A stretch of 64,000 bases of DNA from Isoetes taiwanensis (taxonomy: Eukaryota; Streptophyta; Lycopodiopsida; Isoetales; Isoetaceae), in contig JAJEKV010000052.1 of assembly GCA_021234155.1 (NCBI GenBank), forward strand, positions 3,500,197 to 3,564,196. The letters are read 5' to 3'. The notes beneath the pieces are model-generated. The model did not search any database. It was given only the letters and a program-made list of their open reading frames with translations, and was not told the DNA's origin. Position 1 is the first letter of the stretch. Every line of letters starts with the position of its first letter. Position numbers and translations under genes: made by a program. Positions 21,546 to 34,800 of this stretch are shown piece by piece.

Positions 21546-22430
21546 GTTTTTTTTTTTTTTAACCTAAATAAAACATTAAAATTTTATTCTCCTACTCAAA
21601 CTCAAATTCTTACCTAGAATGTCTTGAGTGAAAATCGATTTCCAAGAGCGGCGCATTTTGTTATTAGTGTACATGCAAAAAAAATAAAGGCATTCAATAA
21701 TTAGAAAACTTACATAAATAAAAAAAAAAAAAAAAAAAAAGACCATTCACGTTGAAAAGATCATTGACATTAAAACTATTTACATTGTTAATTAAAAAGA
21801 ACTATATATTGACATGTAAAAAAAAAAAATAAAAAAAAGGAAGAACATAAAAAGAAGGGGCCTCGTCTTTCAACGACGTCCCCTTCTTGTAATAAAAATT
21901 AGAGGAAGAATGGGCCTCGTCTTTCAACGACGTCCTTCTTCCATGGAAAAAAAATAGAAGAGGAGGAGAAAGGGGAGATAGGAAAGAAAGATTGAATAGA
22001 ATGAGAAAGTGGTGAAGAAGAAGAAGAAGAAAATGAATAGAAGATTGGAAGAACGGAAGATTAGAAGGAAGAAACCAATGATTGGAAGATGATTGGAAGA
22101 AGAAGGAGGAGGATTCGATTCATACTAATAAGAGGTGAAATGGATTGAAGAAAAACAAGGATGGAAAGAAGAGGAGGATAGAAATGGGATGGATTGAAAA
22201 CAAACAAGAAAAAACAAGAAGCCCTAAATCTATCAAACAACAAGCCTAATTCAAAAATAGAGTTGATTGATCCATTGAAATACCTTTGGATGCTTGCTTG
22301 AAGCTTGGAAAGGACCGCAAGGATGATCCGCGCCAAAAATCGCCACGAAAAACGCTCCTCCAGCCGCTTAGAACCAAAAAAACTAGGCGGCGGAAAAGCC
22401 GGCTCTGTTTTCTGATAAAAAGTTACAGAC
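21546..22430 (-). other. AT- and GA-rich leader region; short repeats
   Basis: Several A-runs, then GAAGAA-rich sequence. At 21860-21950 the word GGCCTCGTCTTTCAACGACG occurs twice about 52 bp apart, linking it to the subterminal motif family. A 91-codon minus frame (22061-22336) is CT-rich in its sense strand and is probably untranslated leader. Confidence 0.4.
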
Positions 22431-22560
22431 GTCGTTGAACGACGTCGTGACGTCGTTGAACGACGTCTGTTATAGTCGTTGACCGACGTCTATAACGACG
22501 TCTTTGTGTTAAACGACGTGCCCTTTTTTTTATTAAGTTATAATTATAAGTTATTATTAT
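22430..22560 (-). repeat. CACTA subterminal repeats (right side), interrupted by H3
   Basis: ACGTCGTTGAACGACG occurs in tandem at 22437 and 22453, followed by GTCGTTGACCGACG and TATAACGACGTC. This is the reverse complement of the motif at 12.97-13.3 kb. It ends in an ACGACGTGCCC-T-run-ATTAAGTTA block whose relatives lie at 27609, 27900, 28018 and 28620. Confidence 0.65.
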
Positions 22561-23036
22561 AATTACTAGTTATGGTGCCCAGCGTTGCTGGGCACCGTCC
22601 TTTTTGTTAATGTCGTGCTAGCAAACTCCCCTTGTATTTGCACAATTCATCCCTTGTATTTGTTGCATCTATGTTGGCCTAGCATGTAAGACGGAACTTG
22701 CATACGCACTCGTATTTGTTACATCTGTATTGGTGGTTTTCCTCTCCAATTGATTAACAAAGAAACATGATTGGCCTTTTCATGACCTGTTCCTAGAGTG
22801 CTGACTGTTAATGCAGTTGTTCATGGAGTGTTGAAAGATAATGCAGTTGTTCATGGAGTGCTGCTTAAGTTATAAAACATTCCGTTGCCTTAAACTGCTA
22901 TAATAAAACGAACATGCTTAGTTTTGGCAAATGGCTTAAAGGACAATAAAGCAATTGTTCATGAAATGCTGCATAACATTGCCCCAACTGCTATAACAAA
23001 ATGGACATGCTTGTATTTGTTTGAAATCATAGATAG

Positions 23037-23575
23037 CTTGTCTAAAGGGAAGACCCTATTTGGTTGCCCCACTCATGGTATAACTTGTATATGCATATGA
23101 AAAGTTAAAACGAAGTTGTTTGACATTTGTGGAGTGGGGCAACTCGTATATGCATATGAAAAGTTAAAACGAAGTTGTTTGACATTTGTCGTTAGTGAAG
23201 CTTGTATTTGTATTTGAGCTGACCTGTGTGGCGAAGAGTAGAGTTGTGCATTAGTAATGCACACTTGTAATCTTCATGGTATATCAGTCATGTGGGTATG
23301 CATATGCTTACAACCCTGGTCAAGAAAAGAAAAGGGAAGTGAACAGAGGCTGTCTAAAGGGAAGACCTTGTTTGGCTGTCCCACTTGTGGGGTGGCTTGT
23401 GTATGTGACTATGGAAAGTTACAACAGAAGATTGTTTGAGATTTGTAGTCAATGAAGCTTGTAATTGTATTTGAGCTGATCTGTGTGGTGGGGAGTAGAG
23501 TTGTGGATTAACAATGCAGAACTTGTAATCTTCATAGTATATCAGCCATGTGGGCATGCTTACAATCCTGGTCAT
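23037..23575. repeat. Tandem duplication inside H3, period about 315 bp
   Basis: The block starting CTAAAGGGAAGACC at 23041 and ending with TATATCAGTCATGTGGG recurs from 23353. The first copy contains an additional internal duplication of GCATATGAAAAGTTAAAACG at 23093 and 23152. Confidence 0.8.
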
Positions 23576-23885
23576 CTAACTTATTCAAGGTGGTCTGAGT
23601 TGGAGACTTGCCTTCAAAATATTTGATGTAGACTCTAGCTTTCTTGCATCCTCCTTTCCTGGAATTGATCCTTCATCCTTCATTCTCGAGCTGCGACTCG
23701 CATGACACAACAACGCCCGATGGATGGGGCTTTTCTATTCATCCCAGCAGTGTAATTACAATGGTAGAGAGTGGGTAGCTGCATATCGCAAGCTACCCAA
23801 AAAACAAAAAATACAGGGAATATCCAGTCATAACACCTGGACCCCAAAATACAAAAATATATCATAGATGTTTGGCTAGTGTACC

Positions 23886-23966
23886 TGCCTAGGGCTTATC
23901 GCCGGGATTAAAAAACCCCGCCCTTTCGGGTTTTCGAGGAAAAACCCTAGCGATAAGCCCTAGGCA
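23886..23966. repeat. Perfect 17-bp inverted repeat with internal hairpin
   Basis: TGCCTAGGGCTTATCGC at 23886-23902 pairs perfectly with 23950-23966. The 47-nt loop contains a second stem, AAAACCC with GGGTTTT. It could extrude as a cruciform, act as a folded RNA, or be a tiny inverted-repeat element. Confidence 0.75.
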
Positions 23967-24235
23967 AGGTTTAGACAACGCGGCCGCTAAACTTCCCAAA
24001 AACCCACGCCCAAAAAGAAACCAACGCCGCGGCAACGCCTGCACTGCATAAGACCACAAAACACAATAGAGAAGAACAAAACCCTCGAAAAAGTTTAGGG
24101 TTGATTAAAGGCCGCGGCCGCTTAACAACAACATATATAAACAAAATACTTAAGGGAGGGAGGGAGGGAGAGCATAGAACATAACCCGAAAACACTGGCG
24201 GGCTTAAGAGAAAGCGCCGGCGAGAAGTCAAGGAA

Positions 24236-24893
24236 TTAATGCAGGAAGAAATAGCGATCCCCTAACCGGATGAGAGGCCCAAATGCATGCAATGCATGCA
24301 GTAACGATGTAACTCTTTGCATGCTCGTCTGCTCGAGAATCGCGATCCGCCGGATCGACCTGCATTCTCGAAGCGACTGCGCATGACACAACAACGCCGA
24401 AAGAAGAGAACTTCCCGCCGATCCGAGATGAAGGCTCAAGAATTGCCCCATAGTGGAGGAATGCCGAGGTAGAAGCGAGACGAGAAGGATAGGAAGAGAT
24501 ACGAGAAAGATAGGAAACGCCAGGAAGGGATGCGCCAGGAAAGGTCAACGCAGGCCAAGGTAGAAGAGAACCGAGAACGATAAGAAACGCCAGGAAGGGA
24601 TACGCCAGGAAAGGTCAGGTCGAAGAGAAACAAGAATGATAGGAAATGCCACGAAAGGTCAACCCATGCAAGAGGAAGCCCCTCCTCTGCATGAGAGCAT
24701 AGAACATAACCTGAAACACTGCTGGGCGAAGAGAAAGCGCCGATGAGAAGCTGAAGGCGAATGCAGGAAGAAATAGCGATCCCCTAACCGGATGAGAGGC
24801 CCGAAATGCATGCAATGCATGCAGGCAACGCATGCAACTCTTGCATGCTCGTCTGGCTCGAGAATCGCGATCCGTCGGATCGATCTGCATTTT
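24236..24893. repeat. Duplicated GC-rich segment inside H3
   Basis: About 130 bp, beginning GCAGGAAGAAATAGCGATCC, occurs at 24241 and 24763 with few differences. Between them ACGCCAGGAAGGGATRCGCC is repeated at about 24508 and 24587. Confidence 0.8.
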
Positions 24894-25479
24894 GAAGTTA
24901 ACAAAATGGATGCATTTTGTAGTTAACAAAATGGATGTCTCATATCATAGGAGCATGATATTTTGTGGCAAAACCCAATCCAGAATAAAGGTGGTGCTTG
25001 TGACAGTCAACTCAGATTTGTCTCTAAATGAAATATTGTGAAGAACTTCTGTTTACTCCTGAATATTATGTCGAGACACAAAGATATGATATATAGTTCT
25101 TCTAGTGGATAGAGCTATCAAAGCTGAAAGACTTAAATATGCCTTTCCATCTTAACTTGCATCTACGCTTTAGAGACTCAAATATTGTCTGTAGAATTCA
25201 ACAACCATAAAGATAGAACAAAAAAGAGAGTCAAGATTGGCAAGGCCATACCTCCCTTTTTCTATTCAGAGCAAAACCACATTGTAATCAGTGCGGCAAT
25301 ATAATAACTCCACCCATACAACCTGCGAATTTCTTTGTAAAAGCACATAAGGTAAATAGAACACGATATACCACAAATTATTTAACACACTTTATTAATT
25401 AGTTGCCTTCCCTTCTCAATCAACTGTAAGCTTTAGCTATTGCCTCAAGAGCAAGCAATAACTGGACAAACACCCTTTG

Positions 25480-25600
25480 CTTCGACAAACACCTTTTGCA
25501 GTACCTTCTTCGAAGATAAAAAGCAAATGCAGCTTCAACAAACACCTTTTGCAGTACCTCCTTCAAAGATAAAAAGCAAATGCAGCTACATCCTTTATAT
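25480..25600. repeat. Two tandem copies of a repeat of about 60 bp
   Basis: ACAAACACCTTTTGCAGTAC followed by CTYCTTCRAAGATAAAAAG is repeated head to tail inside H3. Confidence 0.85.
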
Positions 25601-27313
25601 TTGCTAAATGAGGGCCTACAAAAGAAACAGCAAGAATGAATAAAAGAGAATACGTTTATTGCAACAAAACCATTACAAATAAAACCTTACCTCCATTTAA
25701 CCCAGTTAAAAATGGATGCCCACTTGAAATTTCCAGGATTGTCGGGATAAACCTTCAATAAGGATTCACACAAATTTACATAAAGAGAGATGTATCAAAG
25801 AGCACACATAAGAACACATGGTACATCAAAACAAATTGCAGAGCAGATCATAATAAATTATAGCGTGTTCATGCAAGAAGAACATGGCTTAGAAAATATA
25901 TATCTGAAAATGTGATGCTGATGCATTTTGAACAAAAAAATAGCAACGAAAAAAGCCTATTAGCATCGTTTGTAGTCTGCCTATCAATGCTTCAAATAGT
26001 AGATCAACTTCTTACCAGATCGATATCCTGATTCGCTCTAAACAGTTGCAGCAGAATTATATATTCAAGTCAACATTGGAGCTCCACTGGGATTGAAAAT
26101 CAGAGTCGCCAACATAAGAGAAAAAACGTCCTTCTTCACTGAAGAATAGATAGAAGAGCAGTTATATACTGGAGATGCAATTATAGTGCAGAGTTACTTG
26201 AATCCTTGAACAAACACCGTTTCAAGTGTTCAACAATTAATGCAGGTCACCACAACTCCCTGCCAGATTTAGATTAAGCCATGCCTTCACATATGTTGAT
26301 GGCGATGCTCGATGAAAGAAGAAACATGTGTGTAAATCTGCCTAACTTGCTCAAGAACGAAAAAGGGAACACCTAGCTCGCAAAACAAATGGAGCCCTTG
26401 CTTGCACAACCACAACAAAGCAAATGAAGGAAGAATGAGGTCACAGTATCTGCATTCTCTAGACCTCCTTTTCCACATTTTGATTTCTTCTTCCACATGG
26501 AGCCAAAAGATTCACAGTTTTCAAAGCAGGAGCTGCGGTTCCAGACCAAAAATAAGATCCTAAAACATAATCTTGTACAGAAGAAGGAACGCAAAATATC
26601 ATCATGTATCTATTTAGCATGGATCTTGCAGGCTCCTGCTTGCAGAAGCTGCAAAATATCATCTCCATTGGCACATGCAACCCTCTTTTTACGTGTCGCT
26701 TTTCGGGCGGCTTCCGTAAGACTAAAATTTGAGATTCCAATGGGAAGATCTTTGTGAGTTCATGGTTTTACCAATGGTAAGGTTCACCAATGGAAGATGC
26801 TCTGTTCTTATGTTTATTCATTTTCTGCTGGAGCTATGTCCGCTCAACCTCAGGCATCACTTACAAAGCAATGGCGCAACGGGATTGGACTGCCAAATTG
26901 ACTGGAGACGGGCAACCCATTAGGAAGTTTATAGAAACAGAGTTAGAAGCAGATGGCAGGGTGCAAAATGACGGCACCAAGAGCATTGGTTCCAACTCCA
27001 GGTCGAACTCTTGTATGAATGATGGCTTCCGTGGATTTTGGCTCAAAAGCACGAAGATATTAATACATATCTGAATCATTCCAAATTTGCAGCTCTGGCC
27101 GTTGCAGGTCGATTGGCTCCAAAGATCTGTTGATTGTTTGAGCAGAACCATGCTGCCGAACCCATTCTCTCCTCAGCTCCACGTCGACCCGTCCTCTGCT
27201 ATGTAGCCCTTGTGTTGAATCCTTATCGTCCAGTTAGGCCAATCAAATCCTCGCCTTCCAATTTAGGGCTGGATCCAAATCCAGGAATTACTGAATAACA
27301 TTATAATATAGGA

Positions 27314-28820
27314 TAATTATTATACAAAGAAGGATTGTTACCCAGTGGAGGGCTGTCATTTATGCAGTAATCTAACTCAGGAAGCTGCTCTTGAACAGGA
27401 TGTTGAAAGTCCGGTTTGCCTCCACCTCCAGACATTTTTGTGATAGAAAATGTAGAAATCAAACTCAAATTTTTTATCTTTCGACGAACTTAGATGATTA
27501 AAAACAGCTTTTCACTGATGGATCGGAGCTGCAATATTCGATCTGCATAAACAGAGCAGAGAAAAGAGGTGGGCCGTATTTGCGGGAATGACGCCAATGT
27601 GTATACCGACGTGTCTTTTTTTTTTTTATTAAGTTACCAACTTAGATCTATTTGTTTTATTACTTATGTTTTTTATTTATATTGTGGTGGCACAAGATAG
27701 ACCCTTCACCTTAATATAACATATCCTACTCACCTTGAATTTCGAGTTCGAGATATTCAATTTCATTACACTCCATAATGAGTCCATAATGAATGTGACC
27801 GCCACGGCAATTAATTTGTTGTCGAAGTACCGGATTTGGACAGTTAAGCTATACCTATTCTAGAGCCCGCCCTATGCTTTCATTTGACGACGTTTTGGTT
27901 TATAACGACGTGTCTTTTTTTTTAATTAAGTTATTATTATTAGCAATCTTTTTTTTTATCGACGCCCAGTAATTTTCGCGTTGAACGGCGTTTATAACGA
28001 TGTTTGGGTTCCAAAACGAGCGTGTCCTTTTTTTAAGTTAATATTATTAGCAACTTAGATTTGTTTCATTACTTATGTATTTTATCTATCCTTCTTTATC
28101 TATCCACTTAGATTTCTCTCCATCCTTGTTTATCTATCCACTTTAATAAACCAGACTTGTGCACCATTGAGCTTCACTTGCATACTTTCATACTAAATCA
28201 AGCTTGCCAATCACTTCCATGATCATGATCAGAAGGGAAGGCAAACATATGGCTCACCAGGTTGCTCTTCTGCATACAATCTACACAAGGCATGCCCAGC
28301 TACAGTCCATGCAAAGCTGCAAGAAGAGCTTCTTTGATTTGCCATATTCTCTCGTGCATGATCACATACAACTTCATATATGGTTGCAGCCTCTTCATAG
28401 ATTCTTGCTAAGGGTTTTGGACCACGACCCGGGGTTCAACGACGTCTCACCTTGAATTTCGAAGTTCGAGATATTCAATTTCAGTACACTCCATAATGAG
28501 TCCATATGAATGTGACCGCCCACGGCAATTAATTTGTTGTCGATGACGGATTTGGACAGTTAAGCTATACCTATTCTAGAGCCCGCCCTATGCTTTCATT
28601 TTGACTTTTTTGGTTTATATCGACGTGTCCTTTTTTAAAGTTAATATTATTAGCAACTTAGATTTGTTTCATTACTTATGTATTTTATCTATTCTTGTTT
28701 ATGTATCCACTTAGATTTCTCTCCATCCTTGTTTATCTATCCACTTTAATAAACCAGACTTGTGCACCATTGAGCTTCACTTGCATACTTTCATACTAAA
28801 TCAAGCTTGCCAGCCACTTG
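27314..28820. repeat. Flanking repeats: ACGACGTG blocks and duplicated segments
   Basis: After H3, 27314-27600 holds nothing recognisable. From 27609 the block ACGACGTGTC plus T-run plus AAGTTA recurs at 27900, 28018 and 28620. A segment beginning CACCTTGAATTTCGA at 27730 is repeated at 28447. The segment ending ACTAAATCAAGCTTGCC occurs at 28141-28208 and again to 28811. Short ORFs in between (such as 28204-28455) are unsupported. Confidence 0.7.
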
Positions 28821-31800
28821 GTCGACGTTTGAGTCCATTGGCGAGTCGGATCGCGATTAGGAGAGGAGGAGCCTGGCCCGGTCCCGGGGTGGCCTTGGGA
28901 GAGGAAATTTGGGGCAAAAAGCAGCCTCCCGGGAGGGATTTTTAGGGGTCAAGGCCCAAGGCCAACACCCCAACTCCACTTCAAGACACGGCGCAAGGTC
29001 CCGCCGAACCGACAAGGGAGAGGGCCTCCAAACGTAAAACCCCGTGGGTTGCCGTGCTCTAGAAGGGTTTACGTTTTGGGGGCGAGTCCCCTGGTCTGTT
29101 CCACTTGGGACCTGGGCCGAAGCAAAGAGTCGAGAATACGGAGCAAGGGAACCGACGGGAGCAGAGTTTGGGCCTTTCCTCCCTCCCGTTGTGGCAAGTA
29201 GAAGTCGGAGGCTTTTAGTTGGCAAGACATTCGTAAATTCGCAATTAATGCATTGCACGAAAAATAAATTCCGGTTTTTGCCACTGGATCCCTAATTCAT
29301 CTCCAGCACACGGCCCAATTTTGAATTTTTAGGAGAAGGTCTAGGTCAAAGGGTTAGATTAGAGCGGTCGGGGCAGCCGCGTTGGCAACCGAAGCCTGGC
29401 ACCCTTCCCCAAGTCAAACGAGGCCGGGACCTTGCGTGGATCCCTCACAAGAGGGGAGAGTCCAGGACCCCGTGGAGGGGATCCAAAAAAGTTCCCGAGG
29501 CGGCCCTTCTGGCGGCGCTCCCGGGGGCTGCAGCTAACGACCACCCCCCCGGGCCAGGTTCCCCTATCCCACAAGATTTGGATCCTCCGTTGGGGGGCCC
29601 CTCTTCGGGAAGGTCCAAAAGATTCCAGGATCGGTCCGGGAGAACTTGTCAACCCGCGGGAAGCGTCGATGTCGGCCTTTGTAGAAACCGCCTGCTTTTG
29701 TCGTCGCACCGGGGATGCTCCGGAATGGCAAATAGACCTCGCCAAATCGTCAGGAATGGCGAAATTACCCTAGGGAGCAAGTTACACGGCGGTTTTGCGA
29801 AAAGAAGGAAACACTCACGCCCTCCACGATAGTATCCCGCATGCACATCCTAGGCCAATTGACACGAGTGTGATGGAAGTGAGCTACTTTGGCTTCTTGG
29901 AGTTGGGTGGTCTTCTGGCCACGGAACTTGGTCCCTGTGGCAATGTCGACGTTCCCCGAGTCCATTGGCGAGTCGGATCAGCGATTCGAGAGAGGGAGGT
30001 CGCCCGTCCCCCGCCCCGAGGGCCTTGGGGAGAAAATTTGGGGCAAGCAGCCTCCGGAGGGATTTTAGGGTCGCCTTCTGGGCCAACACCCCAACTCCAC
30101 TTCAAGACACCCAAAGGTCCCGCCGACCGACAAGGAGAGGGCCTCCAAACGTAAACCCCCGTGGGTTGCCATGCTCTAGAAGGGTTTACGTTTTGGGGGC
30201 CGAGTCCCCGGTCTCTGCACTTTGGGACTGGCCGAGAAGCGCTAAATGGGAATACTGGACAAGGGGAACCGACGGAGCGGAGTTTGGGCCTTTCCTCCTC
30301 CCGTTGTGGCAAGTAGAAGTCGGGGCTTTTGCAAAGGGCAAGACATTAAGTAAATTCGCAATTAATGCATTGCACGAAAATAAATTCGGTTTTTGCCATT
30401 TGGATCCCTAATTCATCTCCAAAGACACGGCCCAATTTTTGAATTTTGGGAGAAGGTCTAGGTCAAAGGGTTAGCATTAGAGCGGTCGGGGCAGCCCGTT
30501 GTGGGCAACCGAGCCGCACCCCTTCCCCAAGTCAAACGAGGCGGGACCTTGTAGGGATCCCTCACAAGAGGGGAGAGTCCAGGACCCCGGGAGGCGGGAT
30601 CAAAAAAGTTCCCGAGGCAGCCCTTCCTGGCAGCGCTCCCGGGGGCTGCACGCTAATGACCACCCTCCCGGAGCCCGGTTCCCCTATCCGACCGTTGGAT
30701 CCTCCGTTCAGGGGCCCCTCTTCGGGAAGGTCCAAAAGATTCCAGATCGGTCCGGGAGAACTTGTCAAACCGCTGGGCGCCCCGGATGTCGGCCTTGTAG
30801 AAACCGCGATTTGTTTTTGTCGTCGCACGCAGGGATGCTCCGAATGGCAAATAGACCGCCAAATCGTCGGGAATGGCGAAATTACCCTAGGGAGCAAGTT
30901 ACACGGCGGTTTGCGAAAGAAGGAAACACTCCGCCCTCCACGACGGTATCTGCATGCACATCCTAGGCCATTGACTACGAAAGTGTGATGGAAGTGAGCT
31001 ACTTTGGCTTCTTGGAGTTCGGGTGGTCTTACGGCCGCGGAACTTGGTCCCAGGGGCAATGTCGACGTTTCCGAGTCCATTGGCAGAGTCGGATCATTGG
31101 GAGAGGGGAGGTCGCCCGGTCCGGTCCCTAGGGCCTTGGGGAGAGGAAATTTGGGGCAAAGCAGACCTGGAGGGATTTTAGGGTCCGCTCAAGGGCCAAC
31201 ACCCAACTCCACTTCAAGACACGGCGCAAGGTCCGGCGAATCGACAAGGAGAGGGCCTCAAACGTAAACCCCGTGGGTTGCCGTGCTCTAGAAGGGTTTA
31301 CGTTTTTGGGGCCGAAGTCCTGGTCTGCTGCACTTGGGACTCCGGCCAGAAGCAAAGAACCGAGAATACGGAGCAAGGGGAACCGGCGGGAGCGGAGTTT
31401 GGGCCTTTCCTCCCCCCGTTGTGGCAAGTAGAAGTCGGGGGCTTTTGCGATGGCAAGACATTCAGTAAATTCGCAATTAATGCATTGCACGAAAAATAAA
31501 TTCGGTTTTTGCCGGTGGATCCCTAATTCATCTCCAAAGACACGGCCCAATTTTCGAATTTTCGGAGAAGGTCTAGGTCAAAGGGTTAGCATTAGAGCGG
31601 TCGGGGCAGCGGATTCGCGGCAACCGAGCTGGCACCCTTCCCCAAGTCAAACGAGGCGGGGACCTTGCGGGGATCCCTCACAAGGGGAGAGTCCGGACCC
31701 GGGGAGGCGGGATCAAAAAAAGTTCCCGAGGCAGCCCTTCTGGCGGCGCCCGGGGCTGACGCTAATGACCACCCTCCGAGGCCGGTTCCCCTATCCGGCC

Positions 31801-34800
31801 GTTGGATCCTCCGTTCGGGGCCCCTCTCGGGAAGGTCCAAAAGATTCCAGATCGGTCGGGAGAACTTGTCAAACCGCGGAAGGCCCCGATGTCGGCCTTG
31901 TAGAAACCGCCTTTGTTTTGTCGTTCGAACACGGGGATGCTCGGGAATGGCAAATAGACCATGCCAAATCGTAGGAATGGCGAAATTACCCTAGGGAGCA
32001 AGTTACACGGTGGGTTTTGAAAACACTCCACGCCCACGACAAGATCCCGCATGCACATCCTAGGCCAATTGACTACGAGTGTGATGGAAGTGAGCTACTT
32101 TGGCGCTTCTTGGAGTTCGTGGTCTTACGGCCCGCGAACTTGGTCCCCAGTGGCAATGTCGACGCTCGAGTCCATTGGCGAGTCGGACGCTGATTCGGAG
32201 AGGGGAGGTCGCCGTCGCCCGTCCGGGGGCCTTGGGGAGAGGAAATTTGGGGCAAGCAGCCTCGTGAGGGATTTTAGGGTCCGCAGCCTCGGGCGGCCAA
32301 CACCCCAACTCCCACTTCAAGACACGGGCAAGAAAGTCCCTACAATCGACAAGGAGGGGCCTCCAAACGTAAACCCCTGTGGGCTGCCGTGCTCTAGAAG
32401 GGTTTACGTTTTGGGGGCGAAGTCTGAGCGGTTGCACTTGGGACTGGCCGGAAGCCCAGCCGAGAATACGAGCAAGGAGAACTGACGGAGCGGAGTTTGG
32501 GCCTTTCCTCCTCCGATGTGGCAAGTAGAAGTCGGGGGCCTGCGGTGGCAAGACATTCGTAAATTCGCAATTAATGCATTGTGACGAAAATAAATTCGGT
32601 TTTGCCATTTGGATCCCTAATTCATCTCCAGCACTACGGCCCAATTTTGAATTTTAGGAGAAAGTCTAGGTCAAAGGGTTAGCATTAGAACGGTCGGGGC
32701 AGCCGTTCGCAGAGCAACCGGTGGCACCTTCCCCAAGTCAAGCGAGGCCGGGGACCTTGCGGGGATCCCTCACAAGAGGGGAGAGTCCGGACCCGAGGCG
32801 GGATCAAAAAGTTCGAGGCAGCCCTTCTGGCGGGCTCCCGGGGCTGCACGCTAATGACCACCCTCCGGGGGGGTTCCCCTATCCGGCCGTTGGATCCTCC
32901 GTTCGGGGGCCCCTCTTGGGGAAGGTCAAAAGATTCCAGATCGGTCCGGGAGAACTTGTCAAACCGCGGGGGCCCCGATGTCGGCCTTGTAGAAACCCGC
33001 CTTTGTTTTGTCGTTCGCAGGGATGCTCGGGAATGGCAAATAGACCCCGCCAAATCGTCGGAATGGCGAAATTACCCTAGGGAGCAAGTTACACGATCGG
33101 TTTTGCGAAAGAAGGAAACACTCCACGCCCTCCACGACAAGATATCCGCATGCACATCCTAGGCCAATTGACTCACGAAAGTGTGATGGAAGTGAGCTAC
33201 TTTGGTGCTTCTTGGAGTTAGGGTGGTCTTCTGGCCCACGGAACTTGGTCCCAGGGCAATGTCGACGTTCCGAGTCCATTGGCGAGTCGATCGCGATTGG
33301 GAGGAGAGGGAGGTAAGCCCTCCGAGTCCCGGTGGCCTTGGGGAGAGGAAATTTGGGGCAAGCAGCCTCCGGGAGGGATTTTAGGGTCCAGCTACTGGTG
33401 GGCGTCAACACCCCAACTCCACTTCAAGACCGCGGCGCAAGGTCGGCCGAATCGACAAGGAGAGGGCCTCAAACGTAAACCCCGTGGGTTGCCGAGGCTC
33501 TAGAAGGGTTTACGCTTTGGGGCCGAGTCGTGGTCTGCACTTTGGGACTGGCCGAAGCAGCACTGGGAGAATACGGAGCAAGGGGAACCCAGGCGGAGCG
33601 GAGTTTGGGGCCTTTCCTCCTCCCATTGTGGCAAGTAGAAGTCGGGGGGCTTTTGCGGTGGCAAGACATTTGTAAATTCGCAATTAATGCATTGCGAAAA
33701 TAAATTCGGTTTTACCCAGCTGGATCCTAATTCATCTCCAGCACGGCCCAATTTTCGGAATTTTTGGGAGAAGGTCTATGTCAAAGGGTTAGCATTAGAG
33801 CGGTCGGGCGGCCCGTTGCGGGCAACCGAGCTGGCACCCTTCCCCAAGTCAAACGAGGCGGGACCTTGCGGGGATCCCTCACAAGAGGGGAGAGTCCGGA
33901 CCCGGTGAGGCGGGATCCAAAAAGGTCCCGAGGCAGGTGCTTCAGCGGCGCTCCAGGGGCTGCAGCATGACCACCCTCCGGGCGGTTCCCCTATCCGACC
34001 GTTGGATCCTCCGTTCGGGGGCCCCTCTTGGAAGGTCCAAAAGATTCAGTCCCGGTCAGGAGAACTTGTCAAACCGCTGAAGGCCCCGATGTCGGCCTTG
34101 TAGAAACCGTGACTGTTTTTGTCGTTCGGGCATCCGGGGATGCTCAGGAATGGCAAATAGACCCCGCCAAATCGTCCAGGAATGGCGAAATTACCCTAGG
34201 GAGCAAGTTACACTAATCGGTTTTGGCGAAAGAAGGGAAACACTCACGCCCTCCACGACGGTATCCCGCATGCACATCCTAGGCCAATTGACTACGAAAG
34301 TGTGATGGAAGTGAGCTACCTTTGCGCTTCTTGGAGTTCGGTGGTCTTCGGCCCGGAACTTGGTCCCCGAGGGCAATGTCGACGTTCGAGTCCATTGGCA
34401 GAGTCGATCGCGATTCGGAGAGGGAGGTCGCGTCGGGTCCCCGTGGCCTTGGGGAGAGGAAATTTAGGGCAAGCGGCCTCAGGGGATTTTAGGGTCCGCT
34501 CACGGCGTCAACACCCTAACTCCACTTCAAGACACGGCGCAAAGGTCCCGGCCGAATCGACAAGGAGAGAGCCTCAAACGTAAACCCAATGGGTTGCCGG
34601 GCTCTAGAAGGGTTTACGTTTTGGGGGCCGAGTCGGTTCCATTGCACTTGGGACTGGTAGAAGCGGCAAGCCGAGAATACGGAGCAAGGGGAGGCCCGGC
34701 GGGAGCGGAGTTTGGGCCTTTCCTCCTCCGTTGTGGCAAGTAGAAGAAGGGGCTTTTGCGATGGCAAGACATTCATTAAATTCGCAATTAATGCATTGCC

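Larger units (their letters stand above)
12789..22560 (-). mobile_element. CACTA-like composite element carrying captured or accessory genes
   Basis: The left terminus begins CACTACAAAA, as in CACTA (En/Spm) transposons, preceded by CCT (possible 3-bp target duplication). Subterminal copies of AACGTCGTTCAACG follow at 12.97-13.3 kb. The same motif in reverse complement (ACGTCGTTGAACGACG) is clustered at 22.43-22.5 kb, as expected for the opposite end. Between them lie minus-strand genes (spliced ORF, kinase-like pseudogene). H1 and H2 interrupt the left part, and H3 starts just past the right cluster. A right-hand TAGTG terminus was not found, so the true end is uncertain and may lie beyond H3 or be deleted. 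Confidence 0.55.
22566..27313 (-). mobile_element. Helitron H3, 4748 bp, without purine tract
   Basis: The minus strand starts TCCTATATTATAATGTTATT (27313 downwards) and ends with a perfect hairpin CCCAGCAACGCTGGG extended by GTG/CAC, then CATAACTAG. It is flanked by A 22565 and T 27314. Termini match H1/H2 closely, so it is mobilised by the same machinery, but the interior is different. It holds duplicated segments, a long inverted repeat, and only short ORFs, the longest near 26.8-27.1 kb and 24.2-24.9 kb. No Rep/helicase is seen. Captured host DNA is likely but no fragment was identified. Confidence 0.85.
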
